A stretch of DNA of 64,000 nt from Halotalea alkalilenta (GCF_001648175.1 NZ_CP015243.1:4216001-4280000), one strand, 5' to 3'; counted from the stretch's first letter, positions 1-9,605 are shown. Translations and numbers: made by a program. The notes: generated from the letters alone by a model not told the origin.

Positions 1-1
1 C

Positions 2-319
2 CAGTACATCCGCACCGCCCGCGCCAAGGGGCTCTCCGAATCGGAGGTGATTTTCCACCATGCGCTCAGGCCTTCGCTGCTGCCGGTGATCTCGTACCTG
101 GGGCCGGCGATCGCCGGAATCATCACCGGCTCTATCGTGATCGAGCAGATCTTCGGCCTGCCCGGCATCGGACGCTATTTCGTCCAGGGCGCGCTCAACC
201 GCGACTACACCCTGGTGATGGGGGTGGTGGTTTTCTACGGGGTACTGATCGTGCTGCTCAACCTGATCGTCGATTTGCTCTACAGCGTCCTCGATCCACA
301 GATCCGCTACGACGATTGA
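2..319 (+). CDS. oppB: Oligopeptide ABC transporter permease OppB (3' end only)
   Basis: The last 105 codons of an inner-membrane permease that begins upstream of the window. The frame is open from base 2. The visible part starts in the cytoplasmic EAA loop (RTARAKGLSESEVIFHHALR), the ATPase docking site of binding-protein-dependent permeases, and continues through two hydrophobic segments to a DPQIRYDD tail typical of DppB/OppB proteins. oppC follows after 34 bases and a fused oppDF after that, so this is the first membrane subunit of a peptide importer. The substrate-binding oppA would be expected upstream, outside the window. Confidence 0.9.
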   Translation, partial: QYIRTARAKGLSESEVIFHHALRPSLLPVISYLGPAIAGIITGSIVIEQIFGLPGIGRYFVQGALNRDYTLVMGVVVFYGVLIVLLNLIVDLLYSVLDPQIRYDD

Positions 320-353
320 GCCTGCTCCTCGACCCAGATTCGGTGACCAACAG

Positions 354-1262
354 ATGAGCCAAGACAACGTACCCAGCGTCGCCAAGAGCGTCGCTCCGCA
401 AACCTTCCTCGGCGCCGGCGACAGCCTGGCGATGGACGCCTGGCACCGGCTGCGCCAGAACAAGGCCGCGATGGGCAGCCTGATCATCCTGGTACTGCTC
501 GCGGCCGTCTGCCTGGTCGGTCCCTTGCTGCTGCCCTGGGGTCTGGCCGACGTCGACTGGGAGAACTTCATGAGCCCGCCGTCGCTCGAGTCGACCCACT
601 ACCTCGGCACCGACGCCAACGGCCGCGACCTGCTGGTGCGCACCCTCTATGGCGGCCAGATCTCGCTCTCGGTAGCGCTGGTCGCCACCGCCGTGAGCCT
701 GGTGATCGGCGTGCTCTACGGTGCCATCGCCGGCTATTTCGGCGGGCGCATCGACAGCCTGATGATGCGCTTCGTCGACATCATGTTCTCGCTGCCGTTC
801 ATGTTCATGGTGATCCTGCTGATGGTGGTGTTCGGCCGCAACATCCTGCTGATCTATGCCGCGATCGGTGCGGTCGAATGGCTCGACATGGCGCGCATCG
901 TGCGCGGCCAGGTACTGGCGCTGAAACGCCGCGAGTTCGTCGAGGCGGCCCAGGCGCTCGGGGTCAAGGACTCGAAGATCGTCACCCGCCACCTGATCCC
1001 CAATGCGATCGGCCCGGTGATCGTCTACGTCACGCTGACCGTGCCCAAGGTGATCCTGCTCGAAAGCTTCCTCTCCTTCCTCGGCCTCGGCGTGCAGGAG
1101 CCGCTGACCAGTTGGGGAGTGCTGATCTCGGAGGGCCGCGAAATGATGGAGAGCGCCCCTTGGCTGCTGGTCACCCCGTCGGTGTTCCTCGCTGTGACGC
1201 TGTTCTGTCTCAACTTCCTCGGCGACGGTCTGCGCGATGCGCTCGACCCCAAGACCCGTTGA
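354..1262 (+). CDS. oppC: Oligopeptide ABC transporter permease OppC
   Basis: A 302-residue inner-membrane permease, the usual OppC length. Residues 1-30 form the cytoplasmic N-terminus, then the first transmembrane segment (about 38-60), a periplasmic stretch with the HYLGTDANGRDLL signature common to DppC/OppC, further membrane segments and the EAA loop (EAAQALGVKDSKIV). It ends GDGLRDALDPKTR, nearly the same as the E. coli OppC tail, which favours oligopeptide over dipeptide or nickel transport. It pairs with OppB to form the pore and is powered by the downstream fused ATPase. Confidence 0.92.
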   Translation: MSQDNVPSVAKSVAPQTFLGAGDSLAMDAWHRLRQNKAAMGSLIILVLLAAVCLVGPLLLPWGLADVDWENFMSPPSLESTHYLGTDANGRDLLVRTLYGGQISLSVALVATAVSLVIGVLYGAIAGYFGGRIDSLMMRFVDIMFSLPFMFMVILLMVVFGRNILLIYAAIGAVEWLDMARIVRGQVLALKRREFVEAAQALGVKDSKIVTRHLIPNAIGPVIVYVTLTVPKVILLESFLSFLGLGVQEPLTSWGVLISEGREMMESAPWLLVTPSVFLAVTLFCLNFLGDGLRDALDPKTR

Positions 1263-1296
1263 ACGGCCCGCGACGATGGATACCAAGGGAACCAAG

Positions 1297-2961
1297 ATGA
1301 ACGCACCCCAGCACTCTCCTCATCCCCAAGAGGACAACGTCCCGCTGCTGAAGGTCGAGGGCCTGTGCGTCGACTTCGCGCTGCATACCGGCGCGGTCAA
1401 CGCGGTCAAGGACGTCGGCTTTACCCTGCGGCGCGGCGAAACCCTGGCGCTGGTCGGCGAGTCCGGCTCGGGCAAGTCGGTGACCTCGAGCGCACTGATG
1501 CATCTGCTGCCGGATCTGGCTCAGGTCTCCGGCCGGGCGGAGTTCGAGGGCGAAGAGCTGGTCTCGATGCCGCTCAAGCGGATGCGCCGGATTCGCGGCA
1601 ACGCGATTTCGATGATCTTCCAGGAGCCGATGACCTCGCTCAACCCGCTGCATCGGGTCGGCAAGCAGATCGGCGAGGTGCTGAAGAAGCACCGCAAGGC
1701 ACACGGAGCGGCGGTGCGCCAACGCGTGCTGGCACTGCTCGAACAGGTCGGCATTCCCGACCCCGCTCGAAGGATCGACAGCTACCCGCACGAACTTTCC
1801 GGCGGCCAGCGCCAGCGCGTGATGATCGCGATGGCGCTGGCTTGCGAGCCAAAGCTCCTGATCGCGGACGAACCGACCACTGCGCTGGACGTCACCGTGC
1901 AAGCGCAGATCCTCGAGTTGCTCAAGGAACTGCAGGCTCGCCTCGGCATGGCGATTCTGTTCATCACCCACGACCTCAACCTGGTCAAGCGCTTCGCCGA
2001 CAGCGTCTGTGTGATGCGCCATGGCGAGCTGGTCGAGTCGGGCTCGGTCGAGGAGGTGTTCACCAATCCTCGCCATGACTACACCCGCATGCTGCTGGCC
2101 GCCGAGCCGCGTGGCAGCAAACAGCCGGTCGAGGAGTCAGCGCCGGTGCTGCTCGACGCCAAGGACGTACGGGTGCGCTTCGCCACCAGGAAGCATTTGT
2201 TTCGCGCCGACGAGTATTTCGAGGCGGTGCGAGGGATCGATCTGACCGTAAGACGCGGCCAGACCATCGGCATCGTTGGCGAATCGGGCTCGGGCAAATC
2301 CACCCTCGGCCGAGCGCTGCTGCGATTGGTCGAGAGCAAGGGATCGATCGATTTCGACGGCACCGATCTAGAGCGACTCGACAAGAGCGGCATGCGGCCG
2401 CTGCGCTCGCGCATGCAGGTAGTGTTCCAGGATCCCTACGGCTCGCTCTCGCCTCGTCTCAACGTCAGCGAAATCATCAGCGAAGGGCTCAAGGTCCATC
2501 ACCCCGAGCTCAATCGCCGCCAGCGCGACCAACGGGTGGTCGAGGCGCTGGAGGAGGTCGCTCTCGACCCTCGGATGCGCGGCCGATACCCGCACGAGTT
2601 CTCCGGTGGACAGCGCCAGCGCATCGCCATCGCGCGCGCCCTGGTACTGAAACCCGAGTTCTTGCTGCTCGACGAGCCGACCTCGGCGCTCGATCGCTCG
2701 GTACAGGTGCGCGTGGTCGAGCTGCTGCGCGATATCCAGCGCAAGTACGGGCTGACCTATGTATTCATCAGCCATGACCTCGCGGTAGTACGGGCACTGG
2801 CCGACACCGTGCTGGTGATGAAGGACGGCCAGGTGGTGGAACGAGGCCCGGCCGAGCGGATATTCTCCGCACCGCGCGAGCCCTATACCCAGGCGCTGCT
2901 CAAGGCCGCCTTCCTCAATCGCGCCAACGGCCCGACACCCGAAACCCTGCATCGAGGCTGA
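1297..2961 (+). CDS. Fused oligopeptide ABC transporter ATPase (OppD-OppF)
   Basis: A 554-residue protein joining two ABC ATPases that are separate OppD and OppF subunits in enteric bacteria. Domain 1 has Walker A GESGSGKS near residue 54 and signature LSGGQRQRV near 166. Domain 2 has Walker A GESGSGKS near 327 and signature FSGGQRQRI near 434. Both halves have complete Walker B/D-loop motifs (DEPT.ALD) and H-loops. I chose the ATG at 1297 because AAGGGA sits 8 bases upstream; an in-frame ATG at 1276 is the alternative. It energises peptide import by OppBC. Fused versions of this pair are known in other bacteria. Confidence 0.9.
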   Translation: MNAPQHSPHPQEDNVPLLKVEGLCVDFALHTGAVNAVKDVGFTLRRGETLALVGESGSGKSVTSSALMHLLPDLAQVSGRAEFEGEELVSMPLKRMRRIRGNAISMIFQEPMTSLNPLHRVGKQIGEVLKKHRKAHGAAVRQRVLALLEQVGIPDPARRIDSYPHELSGGQRQRVMIAMALACEPKLLIADEPTTALDVTVQAQILELLKELQARLGMAILFITHDLNLVKRFADSVCVMRHGELVESGSVEEVFTNPRHDYTRMLLAAEPRGSKQPVEESAPVLLDAKDVRVRFATRKHLFRADEYFEAVRGIDLTVRRGQTIGIVGESGSGKSTLGRALLRLVESKGSIDFDGTDLERLDKSGMRPLRSRMQVVFQDPYGSLSPRLNVSEIISEGLKVHHPELNRRQRDQRVVEALEEVALDPRMRGRYPHEFSGGQRQRIAIARALVLKPEFLLLDEPTSALDRSVQVRVVELLRDIQRKYGLTYVFISHDLAVVRALADTVLVMKDGQVVERGPAERIFSAPREPYTQALLKAAFLNRANGPTPETLHRG

Positions 2962-3436
2962 CGACTCAGGCCGGCCCCAGTGCCGGCGCTTCTCATACCA
3001 AAGCCATCTACCAGCGCTGTCTGCCAATGCTATCCACCCCGGCCCTCCCGATGAGGGCCGGCGGCCTCGTCACGGATGAATCCTGCGAGCTGGTTCGGAA
3101 GTAAAGCGCAGAACCGGGCGTAATAACTACAGACCCAGCTAATCCTTAGTTTTCAAACATTTAAATAACAATACAATGATTAGCATTGCAAATAAAAATC
3201 CCTCTACAAATAGCTATTTTTGATGGAACTTTTTCAGTATAAAAGATCGCGGATGCGCCAAAGGCCCGTCGATCACCAGTGGTAGCGATTCCACACCGAC
3301 CGAGCCGCAGAGCGGTCTCCTGCGCTCATCGAGAGGGCCACAACTAGTACAAATCGATCGCCACTGGCCTATCCACAACTGTTCGACCCACAACTACAAA
3401 AGCGCCACATCCATTAGGATCATCAGGAATCCGATA
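2962..3436. other. Intergenic region between opp operon and porin 1; two hairpins, AT-rich upstream part
   Basis: No gene seen. Two GC-rich hairpins follow oppDF: GCCGGC at 2970-2975 with 2982-2987, and a perfect 9-bp stem CCGGCCCTC/GAGGGCCGG at 3039-3061 with a 5-base loop. Neither has a T tract, so they may be Rho-type or mRNA-stabilising 3' ends. From about 3130 the sequence is much more AT-rich than its surroundings and leads to the porin promoter candidate at 3230-3248. Confidence 0.5.
3223..3248 (+). promoter_or_regulatory. Candidate porin 1 promoter element shared with porin 2
   Basis: ATGGAACT (3223-3230) is followed by TTTTTCAGTATAAAAGATC, with a TATAAA -10-like box at 3238-3243. 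The second porin carries the same ATGGAACT octamer (4769-4776) and TTTTTCGGTATAAAGATC (4807-4824), but with different spacing between the two elements. No good -35 box lies 17 bases upstream in either case, so an activator may be required. The shared block outside the coding DNA is seen directly; its role is inferred. Confidence 0.45.
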
Positions 3437-4606
3437 ATGCATAACGCAACATCCCACGCACGCCATACTTTCAAACTCAGCCTGCTCGCCGTCGCCATCG
3501 GCGCCGCTTCCTTCAGCGCCATCGAACAGGCTTCGGCCTTCACCGCCTACGAAGACGCCAACAACCGCTTCATCATCAACGGTCGTATCGCCGGCAACTA
3601 CACCTGGAACCGCGGCGGCGTCGACGGTGAAGACAACTTCAAGAACCAGGCCTCGCGTATCAACCTGGTTTACGAACACTACTTCGCCGATGACTGGACC
3701 GCGCTTGCGCGCACCGAATGGGGCTTCGATCCCTTCTTCGAGAATGGCGACGACAACCACACCAAGCGCCACCAGTACGTCGGCGTCAAGCATCCGGTCT
3801 ACGGGACCGTACTGCTTGGCCAGCAGTGGTCGATCTACTACGACATGGTCGGCATCATGACCGACCAACTGTGGGTCTATGGCGCCGAGGCGCAGGGCTC
3901 GTTCAATGGCAACATGGGTAACGGCTTCCAGGGCCTGAGCCGTCCGAACCAGTCGATCTCCTATCGCAACACCTGGGACGACCTGACCTGGGGCCTGATG
4001 TACGGTACCTCGACCGGCGAGAACAAATCCGATCTCGTCGGTTTCGACTCCGTTACCGGCAACCCCGAGTACGTCAGCCGCGGCGGCGAGCGCCGGTACT
4101 TCGCCCAGACCGCGTTGAGCTGGAAAGCCAGTGAGGACCTGACCCTGGCCGCGGCCTATAACTACAGCCGCATCGAGCAGCACTACGTCACCAGCGACGC
4201 GGGCCAGGTCACCGAAGACCCCAACGTCAACGCTTGGCTGCTCGGTGCCAGCTGGACCCCGGGCAACTGGTACCTCGCTGTGACCGCCGGCGAGCAGCGC
4301 AACCTGCGCGGCCAGGGTAATGGGGCCTACCAGAGCGCGCGCGGCTATGAAGGCGTGGCGAGGTACACTTTCCCCGAACTTACGAGCTTCGGCGACGTCC
4401 AGCTCTACAGCGCCGTCAACCGCTACGAGGACAAGGACACCAGCCAGCGCGCGAGCTACTACGTGCTGGGTACCGCCTTGGTCGCCTTCGATAGCAAGCT
4501 GATCCTGGCGCTCGAGCATCGGTTCAACGACAACAAGACCGCCAGTGGCAGCAACACCACCGCAGACAAGGATTCAACCGCTCTGCTGGTCCGCTACAAC
4601 TACTAA
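3437..4606 (+). CDS. Outer-membrane porin (Gram-negative general porin type), copy 1
   Basis: 389 residues. Residues 1-34 form a signal peptide (basic start, hydrophobic core, ending QASA). The mature protein is rich in Tyr, Asn, Gly and alternating beta-strand patterns (NRFIINGRIAGNYTW, YEHYFADDWTALARTEWG) and ends LLVRYNY. The terminal aromatic residue is the usual BAM assembly signal. It should form a diffusion channel for small solutes in the outer membrane. It is 0.5 kb upstream of a clear paralogue. Substrate preference cannot be read from the sequence, and the neighbouring opp operon is not clearly linked functionally. Confidence 0.88.
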   Translation: MHNATSHARHTFKLSLLAVAIGAASFSAIEQASAFTAYEDANNRFIINGRIAGNYTWNRGGVDGEDNFKNQASRINLVYEHYFADDWTALARTEWGFDPFFENGDDNHTKRHQYVGVKHPVYGTVLLGQQWSIYYDMVGIMTDQLWVYGAEAQGSFNGNMGNGFQGLSRPNQSISYRNTWDDLTWGLMYGTSTGENKSDLVGFDSVTGNPEYVSRGGERRYFAQTALSWKASEDLTLAAAYNYSRIEQHYVTSDAGQVTEDPNVNAWLLGASWTPGNWYLAVTAGEQRNLRGQGNGAYQSARGYEGVARYTFPELTSFGDVQLYSAVNRYEDKDTSQRASYYVLGTALVAFDSKLILALEHRFNDNKTASGSNTTADKDSTALLVRYNY

Positions 4607-4646
4607 TCCCGACAGGCGACGCAGCGAAAGTCCCACCTGGTCTGAA

Positions 4647-4692
4647 CCGCCCATCCCATTGGGCGGCTCAGGGCGCCAGGCGGGGCTTTTTT
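4647..4692 (+). terminator. Possible terminator after porin 1
   Basis: CCGCCCA (4647-4653) pairs with TGGGCGG (4660-4666) across a 6-base loop, about 40 bases after the porin stop. A run of six T is at 4687-4692, some 20 bases past the hairpin, so the geometry is imperfect. Confidence 0.45.
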
Positions 4693-4768
4693 GCGCCGGA
4701 AAGACGCCTTGCGCCCAATCATCGATACAGCAAATCATTTGCAAGGCAAGTTTTAATTGAGTAATTAA

Positions 4769-4824
4769 ATGGAACTATCCAACAGTCGATGATGAGGTGC
4801 GCGCCATTTTTCGGTATAAAGATC
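4769..4824 (+). promoter_or_regulatory. Candidate porin 2 promoter element
   Basis: Contains ATGGAACT (4769-4776) and TTTTTCGGTATAAAGATC (4807-4824), the counterpart of the block upstream of porin 1. The TATAAA box at 4815-4820 lies about 325 bases before the chosen ATG, giving a long 5' leader. The rest of the 539-base gap between the porins holds no gene I can support. Confidence 0.4.
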
Positions 4825-5145
4825 ACATCACCTGAATCGGCACATACACAATTCTCAGAATAACAGTGGTTTAGGTGAATTAACCTCATGCGGGTCAGCC
4901 ATTGGCAGCAGCTGTAGCACCAATGAGCTAGGCACCATGCGGGTCGCGGGACCGGATTGGTGATATTGGCGACGACAACGACCCCACGCACATACCAAGT
5001 CGATCGGCGCCGTTCCCAACCCGAAGACTGTGTTCTAAGTGAGTGCAAGCTCGCTCGACACCGACAAAAAGCAGTGCTTGCCCGCGCAAGGTCCTCGCAG
5101 CTTGCAGCGGTTGGCTCCACTAAAACATTCGGGAACACTACGACA

Positions 5146-6315
5146 ATGCAGCGTTCAGCACATCGACAGATCTTCAAGCACAGCGCCATCGCCGTCGCCG
5201 TCGGCCTTGCCTCGATGGCAACCGTCGAACGCGCGGCCGCCTTCACCGCCTTCGAAACGCCCAACAACCGTTTCGTGATCAACGGCCGTATCGCTGGCAG
5301 CTATGACTGGAATGACGGCGGCAGCGATGAAGACAACTTCAACAACGCCGGCTCGCGTATCAACCTGGTCTATGAGCACTACTTCGCCGATGACTGGACC
5401 GCGCTGGCGCGCACCGAATGGGGCTTCGACCCGTTCTTCCAACACGGTGACGACAACCATACCAAGCGCCACCTCTATGTCGGCCTGAGCAACCCCACCT
5501 ACGGTACCGTCACCGTTGGTAAGCAGTATTCGGTCATGTATGACCTGGTCGACGTCTACACTGACCAACCGTGGCTCTATACCGACTACACCTCCCAGAC
5601 CTGGATGGGCTACGCCGGCGACTGGCTCGGCATGCAGCGCCCTGACCGTTCGATCAAGTACGTCGTCGACGTGGGTGACTGGACCCTGGGTGCGATGTAC
5701 GGCACCTCCCGCGGCGACATCGACAGCGATCTGGTCGGCGTGAATGGCAGCGAGCTCGTCTACGCCGACCGTGGCGCCGAGCGCGAGTACTTCGCTCAGC
5801 TGGCGTTCAACTACCGGCTGGGCTACGACGTCACCCTGTTCGCCGGCTACAACTACGCGCGCATCAGCGAAAGCGGCTATACCGCCTCGGAAGGCGTAGT
5901 GAATGACACTTACGAAGACGATCCCAACGTCAACAACTGGGAAGTCGGCTTCAACTGGGCGCCGGGCAACTGGTACATCTCCGCACTCGGCGGCGAGTCG
6001 CGCAACCTCATCGCCACCGACCGTCAGGGCGGCGTGATGCAGTCCGCGCGCAACTACGACACCTTCGCCGGCTATACCTTCCCGGGCGCGCTGGGTGAAA
6101 TCGGCGACCTGCAGCTCTACGGCCAGTACAGCTACGCCAAGGACAACGACGGCGATGCTCGCATGGATCGCAAGATCTTCGGCGTAGCCGCGATCACCTT
6201 CAACGAGCAGCTGATCATCGCCCTCGAGCACATGATCATGGATGACAAGTCGGATACCGGCGCTGACGCCTATGACAACGACGTCACCGGCATCCTGGTC
6301 CGCTACAACTACTGA
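5146..6315 (+). CDS. Outer-membrane porin (Gram-negative general porin type), copy 2
   Basis: 389 residues from the ATG at 5146. An upstream in-frame extension to 4957 has no signal-peptide character and is rejected. Residues 1-32 form a signal peptide ending AAA before FTAFETPNNRF. It shares long blocks with copy 1, including YEHYFADDWTALARTEWGFD and DDNHTKRH, and has the same LVRYNY C-terminus. It is a tandem duplicate that has diverged mainly in the middle, where the surface loops and constriction would be, so the two channels may differ in selectivity or in regulation. No strong ribosome-binding site is visible. Confidence 0.88.
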   Translation: MQRSAHRQIFKHSAIAVAVGLASMATVERAAAFTAFETPNNRFVINGRIAGSYDWNDGGSDEDNFNNAGSRINLVYEHYFADDWTALARTEWGFDPFFQHGDDNHTKRHLYVGLSNPTYGTVTVGKQYSVMYDLVDVYTDQPWLYTDYTSQTWMGYAGDWLGMQRPDRSIKYVVDVGDWTLGAMYGTSRGDIDSDLVGVNGSELVYADRGAEREYFAQLAFNYRLGYDVTLFAGYNYARISESGYTASEGVVNDTYEDDPNVNNWEVGFNWAPGNWYISALGGESRNLIATDRQGGVMQSARNYDTFAGYTFPGALGEIGDLQLYGQYSYAKDNDGDARMDRKIFGVAAITFNEQLIIALEHMIMDDKSDTGADAYDNDVTGILVRYNY

Positions 6316-6348
6316 GTCGCCAAGCAAGGCAACGCTTTAGTTCGGCTT

Positions 6349-6382
6349 CCTTCCGCCCCGGCTCGCCGGGGCGGAAGGTTTT
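6349..6382 (+). terminator. Rho-independent terminator after porin 2
   Basis: A perfect 14-bp stem (6349-6362 with 6365-6378) around a 2-base loop is followed by TTTT, 33 bases after the porin stop codon. Confidence 0.85.
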
Positions 6383-6464
6383 CATCTCCTCCTGTTCGCC
6401 ACTCCCCCTCCCGCACCGTTCTCATCACTCCTGTCTCATCCCTCTTGTCTCACCACCCTTGCCA

Positions 6465-6496
6465 TTGACCCAAGTGCTACCCACAGGTTCTAGACT
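6465..6496 (+). promoter_or_regulatory. MerR-type metal-responsive promoter for merR-copA
   Basis: -35 TTGACC (6465-6470) and -10 TAGACT (6491-6496) are separated by 20 bases (19 if the -10 is read as CTAGAC), the long spacer typical of MerR-family promoters. Within it, ACC (6468-6470) and GGT (6486-6488) stand 21 bases apart end to end, the same geometry as the CueR operator, although the inner bases are less symmetric. It precedes the regulator gene itself and no second promoter is visible before the ATPase gene, so the pair is likely one autoregulated transcript. Confidence 0.6.
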
Positions 6497-6535
6497 GCGA
6501 GATACAGGAAGTCGCAGCAGCCTCTGGAGGCGAGA

Positions 6536-7000
6536 ATGAAAGTCAGCGAATTGGCGCGTCGCGCCGAAGTGACCGCCGAAACGGTCCGTCACTATGTCCG
6601 CGAAGGCCTGCTCGAACCAGCGCGAGACCCTCATAACAACTATCAGCTGTTCGACGAAGGCGCGCTCGGTCGACTGCGCTTCATCCTTCGCGCGCGCACC
6701 CTGGGGTTCAGCCTCAAGGAGATCCGCGACATCGTCGCTCACGCAGACCAAGGTGATTCACCCTGCCCGCTGGTCCGCGACATGCTCAGCGCTCGCCTGC
6801 CTGAAGTCCAAGCGCGCATTCGTGAACTGCAAAGCCTCGCCGAACGAATGGAGCAGGCGCTCACCGCCTGGTCGACCATGCCCGACGGCTCACCCGACGG
6901 ACACACCATCTGCCAGCTGATCGAGCACTGGAACGAAGGCGCGGACGACTGCTGTCCGTCTCGAGTGGAGAAGCAGCACGCGCAAGAAGCCTCCCACTGA
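6536..7000 (+). CDS. MerR-family metal-responsive transcriptional regulator
   Basis: 154 residues. The N-terminal winged helix-turn-helix (MKVSELARRAEVTAETVRHY, then an EGLLEPAR turn) is followed by the conserved RFILRARTLGFSLKEIRDI helix and a dimerisation coiled coil. Cysteines occur at SPCPLV (the position of the ZntR/CadR metal ligand), TICQLIE and a C-terminal CCPS. The double cysteine found near the end of the ZntR coiled coil is not there. The strong ribosome site GGAGG lies 6 bases before the ATG. Being joined to a Cu(I) ATPase gene suggests copper sensing, but the Cys pattern is not that of classical CueR, so the metal is uncertain. Confidence 0.85.
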   Translation: MKVSELARRAEVTAETVRHYVREGLLEPARDPHNNYQLFDEGALGRLRFILRARTLGFSLKEIRDIVAHADQGDSPCPLVRDMLSARLPEVQARIRELQSLAERMEQALTAWSTMPDGSPDGHTICQLIEHWNEGADDCCPSRVEKQHAQEASH

Positions 7001-7044
7001 GGCTATCCACCGGCATCCGGGGCCTACTCTAGGAGGCTTCACTC

Positions 7045-9588
7045 ATGCAACAAGCCATCGCTCCCGCCCGACACCACTGGTCGCTGAGCCTCAGCGGGCT
7101 CAGCTGCGGACACTGCGTCCAGCGCACCAGACAAGGGATCGAGGCCGCCGATCCAGCGGCCTCGATCACCACACTGGACAAGACGCGCCTGGAAATCGAC
7201 ACCGTGCTGGGGCGCCAGGAGCTGATCGCCACGGTCGAGGCCGCGGGCTACCACGCCCGCCCTGTGCACGAAGACGAACTCTCCAAGGAGCCGGCCGCGC
7301 CTGCGCAGCCGGCGTGCGGCCATGGCGGGATGACGGAGGGCGACGAGCGTTCATCGATGCGACGCGAGTTCGAGATCGAAGGCATGACCTGCGCCTCCTG
7401 CGTATCCCGCGTAGAAAGGGCGCTTGGCCGCGTCAGCGGCGTAGCCCACGCCTACGTCAATCTCGCCAGCGAGCGCGCGACCGTCGAACTCGATGCCAAG
7501 GTCGACGACGCCAGCCTGATACGCGCGGTGCAAGATGCAGGCTACTCGGCCAAACCACTCACGGCCAACGCGAGCGAACACCAGGAAGCACGCCAGCGTG
7601 AAGAGCAGCGATCGCTACATCGGGCGCTGCTGTTGGCAACCGTGCTCAGTCTGCCGATAGTCGTTCTGGAGATGGGCGGGCATCTGATACCGGGCCTCAA
7701 CGACCTGCTGGTCGCTACCGTCGGGCAGCACAATCTCTGGCTGCTCCAGGCGATACTCGCCACCCTGGTACTGGCCGGGCCCGGCAGGCGATTCTTCCGC
7801 CAGGGCATACCCGCGCTGCTGCGCGCAGCACCGGACATGCACTCGCTGGTCGCCGTAGGCACTGGCGCGGCCTATCTCTACTCGCTGATCAGCACTCTGC
7901 AACCAGGCTGGCTACCAGCGGGCACCGCCAACGTCTACTTCGAAGCAGCCGCAGTGATCGTCACGCTGATCCTGCTCGGGCGCTATCTGGAAATACGCGC
8001 ACGCGGGCGCACCTCCAGCGCGATTCGCCACTTGATCGGCCTGCGTCCACGGCAAGGACGCATCGAACGCGACGGCGTCGTCACCATGCTGCCCATCGAC
8101 CAAATCGAGACCGGCATGCGGGTGCTGGTCCAGCCCGGCGAGCGGATCCCGGTGGATGGCGTGGTGCTCGAAGGAGAGAGCTTCGTCGATGAATCGATGC
8201 TCAGCGGCGAGCCGATGCCGATCGCCAAGCGCGCAGGCGAACGGCTTGCCGCCGGCACCCTCAATCAGCGGGGCGCATTGATCTTTCGCGCGACGGAGGT
8301 AGGCGAAGGCACCCTCTTGGCCCAGATCGTGCGCATGGTGGAAGAGGCCCAAGGCGCCAAGCTGCCGGTGCAGGCACTGGTCGACAGAGTGACGCTATGG
8401 TTCGTTCCGGCGGTAATGGGCGTGGCGCTGCTCACCTTCTTCGCCTGGCTACTGCTGGCGCCAGCGCCTTCGCTGGGTCTTGCCGTGGTCAATGCAGTGG
8501 CAGTGCTGATCATCGCCTGTCCTTGCGCGATGGGACTGGCGACGCCGACTTCGATCATGGTCGGTACCGGCCGCGCTGCCCAGCTCGGGGTGCTGCTGCG
8601 CAGGGGCGAGGCGCTGCAACGCCTCAGGAACGTTCGCGTGGTGGCACTCGACAAGACAGGCACCTTGACCGAAGGTCGGCCAGCCCTGACCGAACTCGAG
8701 ATCGTTGAAGGCATCGACGAAGCGCGGCTGCTTGCCGATCTCGCCACGGTGGAGGTGCGCTCGGAGCATCCGATCGCCCAAGCGATCGTCGCCGCCGCCG
8801 AAGCGCGCGGCCTGCGCCGTGGAACGCTGGAAAGATTCGAATCGCTCACCGGACTCGGTGTGACCGCACAGGTCGATGGTCGCGAGATCGCCATCGGTAC
8901 TGGAAGGCTACTGGCCAAACTGGGCATCGACCCAGCGGCCCTGGATGCGCGCGCCACCCAGCTGGCCGAGACGGGAAAAACGCCGCTGTTCGCGGCGGTC
9001 GACGGTCGGCTCGCCGGCGTACTGGCGGTCAGCGACCCGCTCAAACCCAGCAGTCGGGAGGCTATCGATGGCCTCCATGCCCACGGTATCAAGGTCGCGC
9101 TGGTCAGCGGTGACAACCGCCGCACCTGTGAAGCGATCGCCGCTCAGCTCGGCATCGATGAGGTGATCGCCGAAGTGCTGCCCGGTGGCAAGGTCGCAGC
9201 GGTAGAGCGGCTTCGCCAGCGCATGGGCTCGATCACCTTCGTCGGCGATGGAATCAACGACGCCCCGGCACTGGCCAGCGCCGACGTCGGTGTGGCGATG
9301 GGCTCTGGCACCGACATCGCGATCGAGTCAGCCGATGTGGTACTGGTCAACGGCCAGCCACGAGGAATACTGCGGGCGATCGAGATATCGCGCGCGGTGA
9401 TGCGCAACATCGCACAGAACTTGTTCTGGGCCTTCGCCTACAACGTCGCACTGATTCCGGTCGCCGCGGGCGTGCTGACCCTGTTCGGCGGGCCGCTGCT
9501 GTCTCCGGAGCTCGCCGCCGGGGCAATGGCGCTATCCAGCGTGTTCGTCCTCGCCAACGCCCTGCGCCTGCGCCGCGCGGCCGCTTGA
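7045..9588 (+). CDS. copA: Cu(I)-translocating P1B-type ATPase (CopA)
   Basis: 847 residues, inner membrane, exports cytosolic Cu(I). Two N-terminal heavy-metal-binding domains are seen: an atypical SCGHC site (Cys21, Cys24) and a canonical GMTCASC site (Cys116, Cys119). Then come the membrane helices, the TM6 metal site CPC (492-494), the phosphorylation motif DKTGT (Asp536), the hinge GDGINDAP and the TM7/TM8 copper signatures YN (FAYNVALIP) and MALSS. These last two separate copper from zinc or cadmium pumps. AGGAGG is 8 bases before the ATG. It follows the merR gene by 44 bases with no promoter of its own. Confidence 0.95.
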   Translation: MQQAIAPARHHWSLSLSGLSCGHCVQRTRQGIEAADPAASITTLDKTRLEIDTVLGRQELIATVEAAGYHARPVHEDELSKEPAAPAQPACGHGGMTEGDERSSMRREFEIEGMTCASCVSRVERALGRVSGVAHAYVNLASERATVELDAKVDDASLIRAVQDAGYSAKPLTANASEHQEARQREEQRSLHRALLLATVLSLPIVVLEMGGHLIPGLNDLLVATVGQHNLWLLQAILATLVLAGPGRRFFRQGIPALLRAAPDMHSLVAVGTGAAYLYSLISTLQPGWLPAGTANVYFEAAAVIVTLILLGRYLEIRARGRTSSAIRHLIGLRPRQGRIERDGVVTMLPIDQIETGMRVLVQPGERIPVDGVVLEGESFVDESMLSGEPMPIAKRAGERLAAGTLNQRGALIFRATEVGEGTLLAQIVRMVEEAQGAKLPVQALVDRVTLWFVPAVMGVALLTFFAWLLLAPAPSLGLAVVNAVAVLIIACPCAMGLATPTSIMVGTGRAAQLGVLLRRGEALQRLRNVRVVALDKTGTLTEGRPALTELEIVEGIDEARLLADLATVEVRSEHPIAQAIVAAAEARGLRRGTLERFESLTGLGVTAQVDGREIAIGTGRLLAKLGIDPAALDARATQLAETGKTPLFAAVDGRLAGVLAVSDPLKPSSREAIDGLHAHGIKVALVSGDNRRTCEAIAAQLGIDEVIAEVLPGGKVAAVERLRQRMGSITFVGDGINDAPALASADVGVAMGSGTDIAIESADVVLVNGQPRGILRAIEISRAVMRNIAQNLFWAFAYNVALIPVAAGVLTLFGGPLLSPELAAGAMALSSVFVLANALRLRRAAA

Positions 9589-9605
9589 GCATGGCGCAAG
9601 GAACC

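Noticed and set aside
3344..6327. Minus-strand open frames opposite both porins
   Set aside because: Their similarity to each other only mirrors the similarity of the porins; Val/Ala-rich antisense products without motifs.
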